A DNA stretch of 64,000 nt from Pollenia angustigena (lineage: Eukaryota > Arthropoda > Insecta > Diptera > Polleniidae). A program made the position numbers and the translations under genes. The stretch covers positions 182,167,253 to 182,231,252 of the forward strand of contig OV884060.1 in NCBI GenBank assembly GCA_930367215.1. The letters are read 5' to 3'. Under the pieces are notes generated by a model. The model saw only the letters and a list, made by a program, of their open reading frames with translations. It was not told the origin of the DNA and made no database searches. Positions 31,036-43,049 of this stretch are shown here, in pieces (the first letter of the stretch is position 1; each line of letters starts with the position of its first letter).

Positions 31036-32692
31036 ATAATTAGTATTGTGGTTATTTTGTTGAACTATTTATGGTTTTTAATCCAAATTTTTATATTTTT
31101 TTTTTTTTAATTAGGCTTAAGTTCATGAAATTTAATTTTTATTAAATTATTTTTATGAAGAAAGGAATTTTACAACATGAAAATTAATTAAAATTGTTAT
31201 TGATAATCCTTCATTCTTGACGTGGCTCGGGCTCGAACCCTGGCCGGCAGGTTACCATGACATGTTTCGATCGCAACCACTCGATCTCCTCAGATGGATT
31301 TGCCGTCTTACACTCGCAGCCATCGACGACTGCTGACGTCACTAGTCAAACATCAATCCTTAAACCAAATTGTATTTTAACATTTGGTAGATCGAAATTT
31401 GCTTTCCTGAATGATTATCCATTTTAATTGATTTTACATGTTTTTTCCTTTACTTCTGTTTTTTCGTACTTTCGTCAAGAATTTTTCTTGAAGTCCAAGT
31501 ACATTTTTTGTTTTTTCACTTTGTCTTTCTCTTTTCCGTTGACCTTTTTCAGCACAACTTGAAGGACAAATGTACACATAGAGCTCGTGCCTTAGCTTTA
31601 ACAATAATTAGTATTGTGGTTATTTTGTTGAACTATTTATGGTTTTTAATCCAAATTTTTATATTTTTTTTTTTTTTTTTAATTAGGCTTAAGTTCATGA
31701 AATTTAATTTTTATTAAATTATTTTTATGAAGAAAGGAATTTTACAACATGAAAATTAATTAAAATTGTTATTGATAATCCTTCATTCTTGACGTGGCTC
31801 GGGCTCGAACCCTGGCCGGCAGGTTACCATGACATGTTTCGATCGCAACCACTCGATCTCCTCAGATGGATTTGCCGTCTTACACTCGCAGCCATCGACG
31901 ACTGCTGACGTCACTAGTCAAACATCAATCCTTAAACCAAATTGTATTTTAACATTTGGTAGATCGAAATTTGCTTTCCTGAATGATTATCCATTTTAAT
32001 TGATTTTACATGTTTTTTCCTTTACTTCTGTTTTTTCTTTTTTTTTTTTTTTTTTAAAAATAATTTAATAAAAATTAAATTTCATGAACTTAAGCCTAAT
32101 TAAAAAAAAAAAAAAAATATAAAAATTTGGATTAAAAACCATAAATAGTTCAACAAAATAACCACAATACTAATTATTGTTAAAGCTAAGGCACGAGCTC
32201 TATGTGTACATTTGTCCTTCAAGTTGTGCTGAAAAAGGTCAACGGAAAAGAGAAAGACAAAGTGAAAAAACAAAAAATGTACTTGGACTTCAAGAAAAAT
32301 TCTTGACGAAAGTACGAAAAAACAGAAGTAAAGGAAAAAACATGTAAAATCAATTAAAATGGATAATCATTCAGGAAAGCAAATTTCGATCTACCAAATG
32401 TTAAAATACAATTTGGTTTAAGGATTGATGTTTGACTAGTGACGTCAGCAGTCGTCGATGGCTGCGAGTGTAAGACGGCAAATCCATCTGAGGAGATCGA
32501 GTGGTTGCGATCGAAACATGTCATGGTAACCTGCCGGCCAGGGTTCGAGCCCGAGCCACGTCAAGAATGAAGGATTATCAATAACAATTTTAATTAATTT
32601 TCATGTTGTAAAATTCCTTTCTTCATAAAAATAATTTAATAAAAATTAAATTTCATGAACTTAAGCCTAATTAAAAAAAAAAAAATATCTAT
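31036..32692. repeat. tRNA-like SINE copies: two direct and one inverted
   Basis: 31036-31603 and 31604-32036 are direct copies; 32050-32690 is an inverted, nearly identical copy of about 31090-31720. Each holds, on the strand of the inverted copy, a pol III B-box-like GGGTTCGAGCC (for example 31230-31240 on the minus strand) preceded by GATCGAGTGGTTGCGATCGA. This looks like a tRNA-derived head. The ~640-bp inverted arms would form a long hairpin RNA if transcribed. Confidence 0.6.
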
Positions 32693-33222
32693 TTAATTTT
32701 TATTATATTCATTCAACAGACATACATAACTAACAAGGATCGAAAAATATGAAAATAAATAAAAATCGCAGTATTATTGACCAATAGGCATTTCTTCCAG
32801 ATCCAGAGCAGATTGGTAAAACGATGAAGTATGTTGTATGGCTCTACTGCAATCTCCAGTAGTTATACATGTCTTAGAAGCATTAATCATCTGTTCTAAA
32901 AAGACAAGCCTCTGTTCTCCTACATGGGTGGGAATTACGTTCGGTACATTCATCGTTGTTGTTACCGTACTTTTTATTTTTGACCAAATAATTTCAATGG
33001 GGTTAAGCATCGGTGAATATAAGCTCAATCGCAGGAGCGTAGCTGGAGAGTTGTCAGAAATAATTTGTAGCCGACTGTGGCATTGAGCATTGTCACATAC
33101 CAATACGAGGATCTGGATGCCTGTTGGTCAATAATACTGCGATTTTTATTTAGTTTAATTTTTTTCGATCCTTGTTAGTTATGTATGTTTGTTGAATGAA
33201 TATAATAAAAATTATATAGATA
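32686..33222. mobile_element. deletion derivative of a Tc1/IS630 transposon
   Basis: Inverted ends of about 100 bp (for example ACATACATAACTAACAAGG at 32720 and its complement at 33170; AAATCGCAGTATTATTGACC and its complement at 33120) enclose only the last third of a transposase. The 5' part of the gene is deleted. Confidence 0.65.
32774..33103 (-). pseudogene. C-terminal fragment of a Tc1/IS630-type DDE transposase
   Basis: About 109 codons with the second catalytic Asp region (VCDNAQCHSR) and the third acid in YSPMLNPIEIIWSKIK, the signature of the DDE_3/IS630 superfamily. The first Asp and the DNA-binding domain are missing because the inverted end joins directly upstream. It cannot be active alone. 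Confidence 0.75.
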
Positions 33223-33974
33223 ATTCAATTTTATCAAGGAAAAATTAAAATTTCTCAATTTCATTTGGAATTTTTTCAATTTCAAATTTAAACTTCCCAA
33301 TTTCATTTGGAATTTTCTCAATTTCAAATTGAAATTCTCAATTTCAATTGGAATTTTCTCAATTTCAAATTGATTTTCTTAATTTCAATTGGAATTTTCT
33401 CAATTTCAAATTGAAATTCTCAATTTCATTTGGAATTTTCTCAATTTCAATTTCAAATTGAAATTCTCATTTTCATTTGGAATTTTCTCATTTTCAATGA
33501 AAAATGGTGTAGTTTAAACTCAAAAATATGTAAAAAAAAAACAAAAATGTATCACTTAATAAAAAAAATATACGAAGTATGCAAAAATGTATCACGTAAT
33601 AACAAAATATGTATACGAAGTAGGCTCCTAGTGGTACCAGTTCACGTTTTTGGGGATAAAAGCTGTTGTAACTCGGTTTGACTTAAAATAACAACAATTA
33701 TGTATGTGATATAAATTTTAAAGAACAATATTAGCTTTCTTTTGAGATATTAAGCGTATTTTTATTATTTACAGTTCTGGAGTTATGGCTCCATATGTCA
33801 GATTTTGGCCCAAAATATCGATTTTTCCAAATTTTGAGCGACGAGCGCACTGGGTAAGCGTTGTTTAATCGAGCTCAAATTTTGCATATCTCAATATCTG
33901 GTAAGGGGAATCATTTTGTGGGGTTAAGATCAACATCGATTTTTTGTGGTCACTCTAATATACAAAGTTGATAT

Positions 33975-34380
33975 TAATTAGTATCATGGTTATTTTGATG
34001 AACTGTTTTATGGTTTTTAATCCAAATTTTAATATTTTAATGTTCATTTAATTAATTTTGTGAAGAAAGGAATTTTACAACATGAAATTAAATAAAATTT
34101 ATTAATAATTTTTCATTCTGGACTGAGCTGGGAACCGAACCCAGGTTTTCACGGACAGGTTGCCCTTAAGTTTCGATTGTAACCACACAATCTCCTCAGA
34201 GCGGTTCACCGCCTTGACGACGGCTAGCAGTCAGTAGTAAAACATCTATATTTAAACCAAATGGTATTTTAACTTTGGTAGATCGAAATTTGCTTTGAAT
34301 GATTATCTACTTTAATAGATTTACATGTTTTTTTCTAACTTTGGTTATTTTTCGTACTTGATAATTTTATTTTTTCCAAA
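33975..34380. repeat. diverged copy of the tRNA-like SINE
   Basis: Matches the SINE of 31036-32692 at lower identity (TAGTATCATGGTTATTTTGA, CAATCTCCTCAGAG, GGTAGATCGAAATTTGCTTT). The B-box-like part is altered (GGGAACCGAACCC). Confidence 0.55.
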
Positions 34381-34976
34381 CTATAAAACGAGATCGAATC
34401 TTATCTGCACATTTTAGAGAGTCTTAAAAAGTATTAATTTTAATAAAAATGTAGACTCCAAACTTAGTTTCTTAACTTTTTTTTTTTGGAAAACTTATTT
34501 TCGATTTTCATTTAAATTATAAAAACAATTTGTGAACCTTTGAGTTTTCTCCTGATACTTTCTTAGTAAAAACTCCGTTTCAATGTGAGTAACTATTTTA
34601 TATTAAGAAGCAACTAGTTAATCATACGTCTAAGCTAAAATAAATACTTTTTTCATTAAACACTTGTCGTCTTTTATCACTGTATTTCTGCACAAAATGC
34701 AACAACTGAAGCGTAGACTTTGTATAATGATACCTTTTTTATGTCACAGAAGTTGAGGAGAGATCACAGAAAAAAAATAATAAAAATTGATTTCAATTAA
34801 AAAATTTGTGATAATTAAAACAATAATTTGCACTAGTTAACAAGTTAATAGCATCAATTAAACGTTAAATTCACTAGATTAAACGTTTTAATTAACTTGA
34901 ATCAATTTTTAATTAAAACTGATTTAATTTTTGATTAATATTTTAATTGGTGAACAATTTTGGAGAATTTTTTATA

Positions 34977-35645
34977 CACTGAAAGAAAAATGCTTCATAT
35001 ATTTAATGAATCATTTTCATAAAAAATTTTCCTTGGGTAAATGAAAATTTTCATTGTCTAAATGGAATTTCATAGTTATAATGAAGTAATTTCGTTAAAA
35101 TCGCTTCATTGGATTTCGTAATTACGTAAAAAATTTTCATTGGATATATGAAAACTTAAGTTGGTCCAAGTTAAACAAAAAATTTTAATTGGGAGCATAA
35201 AAATACAATATACAAACATAACTATATTCATAAATTAATACAAAATTATAGTTTCCTTAAAAAAATGTTTAATTGTTAATCAAAAAATGTAAGATTTAAT
35301 TATTTCATACATATAATGTAATATGCCATTAAATGTATGAAATCAAAAATTTTTTTATAAAAGCCACATATTTCAATAATGCTTTCATCAATTTAAATTT
35401 TCATTATGACAATGAAAAATGTCATTATAGTAATGAAACAAAAACTTTCAATCAACGTTGTTATTGTTGTTATGGACAATTTAATCTCATATTTACGCTC
35501 TTAATTGAGTAAAAACATTGTTCTTTATCCAAAAACTACAGGTTTCATTGATCCAACGAAGCGCTGCATAGGTTCTTTTTTCATGCAATTTTTCATGGGA
35601 TTAATGTCAAAGTTCATTGGTATTGCGAAGAAAATTCTTTCAGTG
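34977..35645. mobile_element. MITE with TA duplication, CACTGAAAGAAAA ends
   Basis: Ends CACTGAAAGAAAAATG and CTTTCAGTG are inverted, flanked by TA on both sides (34975-34976, 35646-35647), as in Tc1/mariner-type MITEs. The interior is built of TGAAAATTTTCATT-like inverted motifs. Non-coding. Confidence 0.75.
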
Positions 35646-37223
35646 TATGGTTCCTAACTTATTTAATGGCGTTCTCTTCGAACTGATGGCAACGTGGAAG
35701 CCGCTCTGACCATTGGTTCCTAATGTATTTGACGTTACACCAAATTCATTAAAAATGTAAACGATTCCAAAATAAAATTTTTGAAAACTTTTTAGGACAG
35801 CGGTGTCTTGCAAGTTTATCAATTTGAACTTGCCAGTTCCTTCCGTCGCTTGCAAGTTCCTTATCTTTTTTCTTTAAAGCTCTAGTTCTCGGCTCACTTC
35901 TTTCGCAAAACCTGATAGAAGGGAATTTGAAGATTTACATTGCTTGTCTTTAGATACCTGAACTTTAATTATTTGCGGAACCTTTTAAATTTAGAGGCGT
36001 ATTTCTATTTTGAAAGCCTGGTGTCAAGCCATATAAAAATTTTGCATTTTCTTTAGACTCAACAGAACATTTTAGTATTTTTTGGCATTTTAGTACTTTT
36101 TTTAATCCACTTGCTGGCAGCGCTGTTCATGTATAAAAACGGTTCAGCGATGGCTTCTTAGGTACATATAAATACGGATCAGCGATGGCTCGTCGAGTTA
36201 GTGTTCTTTTGAACGTTAAATAGTAAAGATCGTTGTCGCGAAAAAAGCTGTATAAGATTTTGTGTTTGCACATAAAAAGCTGTTTTCGTGAATTTACTGT
36301 GTTTATTTTTCCATACATATAAATTTCGGTTAAGAGCAAAAGGTAAAAAACCTCACAATAAATAATAAAAAAGTTCTGAAAATAACTCTAATCAAATCGC
36401 TTTATGTCAATGCTTTTTTAACACTTGTTGTTTGTTTTCTCACTACTTCTAATAACTAACTTTTTCGTTCTTTGTGTGCTTATCTTTTTAACATTTTCAT
36501 ATTTTATTCTATTTCTAGGTAAGCAATCGAAAAAAAAAAACGTTTACAGCTGTCTTAAAGGTAAGACGTCAAAAAAAGGTTTAAAACGAAAAGAAAACTG
36601 GCTTTATTTAATAAAGTTTAAATTGATTATGTTATTGTTTCCGAACTAAAAAACGAGATTCAAACCCATCTGTACATTTGTAGGAGGCTTACAGCCTTAA
36701 GCGAGCGACAACAAGTTAGGTTCCTTGCACAGAAAAAAATAATAGCCAATTTTTAATTTTTTTTTTCAATTAAACAATTAATCAAAAATAAAAACAGTAT
36801 TAAATAAAAATTTAATTAAGTGAATTAAACGTTTACTTGTATCAGCAAATGTTGTTTATATCAAAAAATATTTCCCCGCCAACAAAGCGTAAAAAGGGCT
36901 AAAATATATGTTTTAAGTAAACACGAAAAGTGTTAAACTAAACAATTTGTTAAAAGTTAATAAAGTATAAGATAGTTTTTCCTCAGACATTTACCACAAA
37001 GAATCGGACATTCAGAGACTAGTACTACAGACGTAGAGATGGAATTTGGCCATGTACATTTTTCTAGGATCCATGCTAAGACCTAGAGGCAGAACTGGCT
37101 GCTTATCAACTTGACAGAAACGTAACAAGGCGGGGGGAGGGGCAACCGTGTTTATCAATTCGAAAGAATTAATTTATGAACTGTGTGTTATTTTCAGACT
37201 TTCAAAACAGCTTCACTCTATAC
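35646..37223. other. intergenic and decayed repeats
   Basis: No gene supported. A tandem pair CGGTTCAGCGATGGCT / CGGATCAGCGATGGCT is at 36141-36190, followed by sequence related to 6330-6500. 36725-36850 is an AT-rich inverted patch. Confidence 0.4.
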
Positions 37224-38027
37224 TAGGGTATTCATTCGGTTAACCGTTAATCGGTTAACCGATTAATTACTACCCGATTAACTGATCGGTTAATTTAAAA
37301 TTGGCTATTTTCGATTAACGATTAAACCGGTTAATTTCAGTCGGTTAACCGATGTAATAAAATTTTAATTTTTTTGTAGTGTCATAATATTTTTTTTTTG
37401 TGTTTTTAATTATTTGTTTCATCTCATATACAAACGTTATGTGATTAGAAAATATTTTTTCATACAATATATTTCAGACATTCTTAAAGTACAGTACAAA
37501 AAGAAACTTAGAAATTCGGAAATAAATTTTTCGCAAAATGTTCCGTGCTGAGCTTTGCCAGGATGAGTCATATGACATATAACGCAAACAATATTTTAAC
37601 AGAATCAACGTTAACCATTAGAAGTGTTACAATTTAAAAAAAATTAAAACAGGACATTAATGGCATAATGGAAGATTTTTAGTTATTTTATATTATGGGT
37701 TACTTTCGATTTCTCAATGAAAGAGTGCTTTCCAAGTGAAGTTTAATCGAAACAAATGAAAAGAATCGCTTAAATCCTTAACATAAAAGCCAAATTGTTT
37801 TTCTAAAAGATCATTTTATAAGATCTCCTTAAACTATTGAAATAACTAAAAAATTATCTTACAGTATTAATTAAAAAAATATGTATTACATATTTATGGA
37901 TTATTTATTTGTTTGGTCGTTTTAGTTCAAGAAATGTTATGTTTTGTTATTGTTGTTTTTTTTTACTAATAAACTTCAAATAATAAAAAATTTGGCATTT
38001 TTTAAAAGCTTTTATTTAACTTACAAT

Positions 38028-38955
38028 GTATGTACATAAGAGCGACTCAAGTTGTATGGAAGCAAAATTCGTGCTCGATGTACCCTCCTAAAAATGAACC
38101 TTGGACTTTTTTAAGATTACATTTTAAATATTTCGGCTCCAGCTTTGACCTCTCGTGAGCTGGACCAGTTTGAAAAAGGGTTTTTTTTAGCATGTTTTGT
38201 TAATTTGAGAATCTGTTTCCTTACCGACAGATGCAAATTGGATATCTTAAGAGAGGTTTTTTTAAGGCGCGTCCAACTGTATATACAATTTGTCCAAGGA
38301 CGATCATCCATGTCCTTATTTTTAAGGATTTTCTGTAAAAAAAAACGGTTTTTGAATTTTTTGTTCGGGGTTGTTTGTAATAAAAGTGCCAAATTAACAT
38401 ATTTTAATCTTTAGTCGATTTAATTAAATACGTGTCTCAGCTTTTTTTGAAATTCGTGCTAGTTCGCGTTTTGGCAAAAATGCAATGGGGTGGTAACCCT
38501 TCGTTTTAAATTGGGCAATATGGGTATCAAATTTTATCTTTTGGCAAGTATATCATCTTTGTATGTAAATAATTTAGATTTTTGCAAATTAGACGCATTT
38601 TACACGGTGCTCTGGAATATATATAAAAACAATTTTGTAGTAACTCTAATATGATAGCGGATCATGTATGGATGAAAATAGGACTAAAGAAAGAAAAAAA
38701 GAAATGTCCTTGGACAAATTGTATACAGTTGGACGGGCCTTAAAAAAACCTTTCTTACGATACCCAATTTGCATATGTTGGTAAGGAAACAGATTCTCAA
38801 ATTAACAAAACATGCAAAACTAGACCCTTTTTCAAACTGGTCCAGCTCACGAGAGGTCAAAGCTGGAGCCGAAATATTTAAAATGTCATCTTAAAAAAGT
38901 CCAAGGTTCATTTTAGGAGGGTACATCGAGCACTTTTTTTGGCTCTTATGTACAT
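38028..38955. mobile_element. foldback element nested in the 37224-42496 element
   Basis: Arms of about 300 bp are inverted copies (GTACATAAGAGC / GCTCTTATGTAC at the tips; GGCTCCAGCTTTGACCTCTC and its complement inside; CTTGGACAAATTGTATACAG matching in reverse). Frames through the arms are by-products. Confidence 0.65.
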
Positions 38956-38999
38956 ATGTATGTTTGTTCGGGTGGAATCTTGCAACTCAATTTTTAAGC

Positions 39000-39480
39000 A
39001 GTTATCTTCAACCGATTAAGATGAAATTTTGTGTACACGTTTAGTTTGGATGACAATGCATGGCAAACTGTGTGACGTCAACCTAAATCTAATATGGCGG
39101 CCACGCACAACGTGGCGGACTAGCAATTTTTAATGCACTTCTACAATATGGGTATCAAATGAAAGGGTTTGATAAGAATATCTCGAAAAATGAAGTGGTC
39201 ACTCTAAATCCAATTTGGCGGGCACACACAACTTGGCGGACTAGTTATTTTTAATGCACTTCTACAATATGGGCATCAAATGAAAGGGCTTGATAAGAAT
39301 ATCTCGAAAAATAAAGTGGTCACTCTAAATCCAATATGGCGGCACAAGCAAGATGAACGACTAGCTATTTTTAATGCACTTTTACAATATGGGTATCAAA
39401 TTAAAGGGCTAGCTAAGAATAACTCGAAAAATAAAGTGACGTCACTCTAGATACAATATGGCTGACTAAGTTTTTAATGA
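39000..39480. repeat. ~115-bp tandem repeat, about four units
   Basis: Units contain TTTTTAATGCACTTCTACAA, TATGGGTATCAAATGAAAGG and GAATATCTCGAAAAAT, with decreasing similarity to the right. Confidence 0.75.
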
Positions 39481-40929
39481 TTGCTGAGAATACGAATGCG
39501 AGTTTTAAAAAAATTAAAATTAAAAATTCTTTTTTAAAAAGTAGCTTGTATGTATTTAAATGCGCTAAAAAGTAAAAAATAAATTAAAATTAAAAAGCCT
39601 TTTTAAAAAACAAGCTTTTATTTGAATGCGCTAAAAAGAAAAAAAAATAATATTTTGCTTTAAAACTTTTACTTTTAACTTATAACGTCATTACACAATT
39701 TATATGATATAAAAGCTTGTCGCGAGATTTACTAGTGCAAAAAAATAAGTAAATTAATAACTTGTATTAAAATTTTCAAACTAATTAAATACAAGTACTT
39801 TAATCTTGCGACAAGCTTTTAAATCATATAAATTAGGGATTGCTGTTCGGTGTTAACCGAAACCGAAACCGCGGTTTTTAATGGCTTAAAACCGAAACCG
39901 AAAACCGACACAAAAAAACCTCGGTTTTAGCTACTACTTTAACAATGTATTTATGTTTGAAGAAATTGAAAATTAAACCTCATACTCGTACTTCATATAC
40001 AAAAACTTTATACATAACAGCTTTCAACAATGACAAGGTATTTCAAAATTCTTAAAATTCAAATAAGTACTAAGAAGAACAAGTGTTATCTTTATAACTC
40101 TTTAGTACATGCCTTATTTGTGGGGCATAAACTGCCACCTAGGCCACTTGAATTTTGTATGGAGTTTCTTGTAGCTATAGAAAAAACTCACACTATCGAA
40201 CCCCTGGGCAAGGCTGGGACTACTTTTATATGTATGGAGTTTTATGGCTAAACTGGAACATTTTGTTGGGAAATAAAATAATTTTTAGAAAAAACAGAAA
40301 ATAAAGAATTCTTATGTGTTGTGTATGCTTTCTTAAGCGTTTCATTTTGATTTTATTTACTGCAGTACATATATTATAGGGAAGTTCCTGACCAGGCCCA
40401 GGGGGACACAATATGCACAACATTTTCATTTTTCCAATTGCGGAATTGAGGAATACATAAAATTTCGTTCTAATATACTTAATAATTATATAAAAAAAAC
40501 TGGAAAAGTCAAAAAATGCCTGGAGGCTTATTCTGAATTGCGATGCGAAAATCAATGCGATGCGAAATTGCATAAATGAGAACAATTGCTATTCTGTATT
40601 GCGATATTCGCAAAGTTTTTTTTAATCGCATTTCAAATGCGAAAAGTTGGCAAGTCGGTATTCTACATTGAGAAAACAAATGTCAAATTCGCAAAATTTA
40701 TACGACAACAAAAAAAACATTCGCAAAGTACAAACATGTTAATGAAAGATAATATTTTATATATTTATTCACCATATATTTATTATTTAATTCAGGGAAG
40801 CAACCAATAAGACCACCAAACCGTGTCAATTTGAAATAATAATAGAATTTATGAATAAGCACCAAATGCACGTCAGTCGGCAAAAACTTTGTGGCTAACG
40901 TTAACTGAAGAACTAAATATCAATGAACC

Positions 40930-41629
40930 GGTGGAGTGCAATAATGCCTTACGAAATAAGGCCTTTAAGGCTTTATTTCACTTTCAATTGAGAAATAAGG
41001 CCTTTATTTGCAAAAAGGCTTTATTGCACTTTGAAAGTGAAATAAAGCCGTAAAGGCCTTATTGCACTTAAATTTTTTTTTTAATAAAGCAATAAAATTT
41101 CTTATTCTTCTTATATTTTATTAAAATGTACATAAAAGGAAATGTCTGGAAAAAAGCATACACAAATATTAATTTAACTGCAACAATATTGAAAATCTTT
41201 GCTTCATAAAATTTTTCTGCGTTGCGGCCTGCGGCCGCTCTTAGGGGTTTTCTCCTCCATGGGACGCGGCAGGTGGCTTCGCTGAATAAAGTTTCCCTGC
41301 GCGCGTCCCACTACGAAAGATAATGAGACGAAAGCAGGAAAACTGTATTCAGCGAAGCCACCTGCCGCGTCCTATGGAGGAGAAAACCCCTAAGATCGGC
41401 CGCAGGCCTCCACGCAGAACAACTGTATTAAGTAAAGTAACAGTGTAACAAAAGAATCAAAAAATATAAAATAAAGGCTTTATTGCACCATTGGCTAAAT
41501 TTAAATAAAGGCCTTATTTCACTTTCAAAGTGCAATAAAGCCTTTTTGCAAATAAAGGCCTTATTTCTCAATTGAAAGTGAAATAAAGCCTTAAAGGCCT
41601 TATTTCGTAAGGCATTATTGCACTCCACC
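40930..41629. mobile_element. foldback element with 9-bp target duplication, GGTGGAGTGCAATAATGCC ends
   Basis: Perfect inverted ends flanked by the exact 9-bp repeat CAATGAACC (40921-40929 and 41630-41638). The arms are over 100 bp, made of GAAATAAGGCCTTTA-like palindromes. The long arms and 9-bp duplication fit a MULE-type element; 700 bp, non-coding. Confidence 0.8.
41215..41419. mobile_element. GC-rich ~200-bp hairpin nested at the innermost level
   Basis: Two arms of about 85 bp (GCCTGCGGCCGCTCTTAGGG, CTCCATGGGACGCGGCAGG, GTGGCTTCGCTGAATA and complements) around a short loop. The GC content is far above the surrounding DNA, so it has a different origin from its host. Confidence 0.75.
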
Positions 41630-42715
41630 CAATGAACCACCTATTAGAGAAGCTGCAGGATGGAAAAAGTATGAAATATATAAATCAGTTAAAAAATATT
41701 TGACTTCAACTTTAATTTTAATAGGTTTGGTCTTCGTCGTCGAACCACAGTGCCACAAAATCCATTTTTATTATTTTTTTTTTATTACAGAATGTCCTAA
41801 ATATATTTTTTAAACAATTTTCACAGCCAAACACAAACAATTTATTTATTTTTAATTTGACGCTTATTGACACTGACGTATATTTGAGCAGCGTTGCCAC
41901 GATTTGAAATAAATTGCGAATGCGATTGCGAAAGTCTAACAGAATACCAATTTTCTTTCGCATCGCATTTCATTTGCGCATCGCATTGATTTTCGCATCA
42001 CAATTCAGAATAAGCCTCCTGGTCAGGCCCAGGTATACACTTAACGGCGAATAAAAGTACCTGAATTGAAACAAATTTAACAATTGTTTTACATGCAAAC
42101 AAATATATATGTTTATGCATGAATTTAACTTTGATATTTTCAAAACCGAAAACCGAACCGAAACCGACCGGTTTTAATCATTTTAAACCCGAAACCGCGG
42201 TTTCACATTTTAACGGTTTTTAGCTAACTCTAATATAAATTCTGTAATGACGTTATAAGCTGAAAGTAAAAGTGTTAAAGCAAAATATTATTTGTTTTCT
42301 TTTTAGCGCATTCAAATAAAAGCTTGTTTTTTAAATAGGTTTTTTAATTTTAATTTATATTTACTGAAATTACTTAATTTATAAGAAAAACATTATTAAT
42401 CGATTAACCGATTATTAACGGATTAAACCAAAACATCGGTTAATTAATCGAGCGATTAACCGATTAAAGCAAAAGCCCGATTAAATGAATACCCTACTCT
42501 ATACCGAACAGTAACTTTTTATCAAATTTTCCATTTGCTTATTAATACAACTCTGCAATGGTTTAAAACGATCACAGAAATCGTAATGCACAACAAAATG
42601 ATTTGGTCAATATTAAAAAAAAAAAAAAAGTGGAGCCCGTCACCCCCTAGGATTAAAGACTAGTTAAAAAAAAATCCAGAATTTTTTTTTTTTTAATTTC
42701 GCCAGGCCACCAGCT

Positions 42716-43049
42716 TACCGCCCTTTTAGTTTTTTGTACACTACATTGCCATTTGTACTCCTATAATAACATATTGCATATCATTATTCATGGCTTCATT
42801 TTCGCCTTTGGTGACTTTTTGATCCGACTTCAAATTCTGGGCGCCACTTGTGCATCTCGGATCCTTCCCCCTAATGTCCAAATTTTTTTCCATTGCAAGA
42901 AAGATCTTCACAAACTTTATATGTTTGGGTTTTAATATACTAAATTTTATGCCACGCCCCCCAATTAGGCCCATTTTTTCTATACATTTATATATTACAT
43001 TTAACGTTTTGTTTTCAGACGCAGTGTACAACAAACTAAAAGGGCGGTA
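42716..43049. mobile_element. MITE with ACCGCCCTTTTAGTTT ends
   Basis: TACCGCCCTTTTAGTTTTTT...GTACACT at the left is inverted at the right (AGTGTACAACAAACTAAAAG...GGCGGTA). About 334 bp, non-coding. Confidence 0.65.

Larger units (their letters stand above)
30023..33958. mobile_element. large inverted-repeat element (3.9 kb) with nested SINEs and transposase remnant
   Basis: The ends TTAGAGTCACC and GGTCACTCTAA are inverted. The arms stay similar for over 300 bp (30023-30345 and about 33660-33958, for example CATATGGAGCCATAACTCCA). The flanks are TATACA at 30017-30022 and 33959-33964, a probable 6-bp target duplication. Inside the arms are degenerate runs of AATTTCAAATTGAAATTC-type motifs (30940-31020 inverted to 33222-33500). 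The middle is filled by SINE copies and a truncated Tc1-like element. No own coding gene remains. Confidence 0.65.
40522..42019. mobile_element. foldback element with GCGATGCGAAA arms
   Basis: Ends GGAGGCTTATTCTGAATTG and its complement ...GAATAAGCCTCC. The arms hold repeated GCGATGCGAAA and ATCAATGCGATGCG. Same motif as the 300-bp element at 2689-2989, so they are related families. The target duplication is not clear. Confidence 0.7.
39834..42232. mobile_element. hAT-like foldback element with ACCGAAACCG arms
   Basis: Starts TAGGGATTGCTG and ends with the complement-like AGCTAACTCTA. Flanked by an exact 8-bp duplication ATATAAAT (39826-39833 and 42233-42240). The arms are runs of AACCGAAACCG with the palindrome CCGCGG. 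It is inserted in the right arm of a further palindrome (39530-42345, AACGTCATTACA / TGTAATGACGTT), splitting it. Confidence 0.75.
37224..42496. mobile_element. hAT-like foldback element (5.3 kb) with GGTTAACCG arms, host of nested elements
   Basis: The inverted ends TAGGGTATTCATTCGG and its complement ...GAATACCCTA are flanked by the exact 8-bp duplication CTCTATAC (37216-37223 and 42497-42504), diagnostic of hAT transposition. The arms are composed of repeated CGGTTAACCG / CCGATTAA motifs. The interior has no transposase but holds at least five further inverted-repeat elements stacked inside one another (38028-38955; about 39530-42345; 39834-42232; 40522-42019; 40930-41629; 41215-41419). 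Confidence 0.8.

Noticed and set aside
31200..31330. A true tRNA gene at the GGGTTCGAGCC motif
   Set aside because: The cloverleaf is incomplete and the motif occurs in several longer repeated copies, so it is a SINE head.
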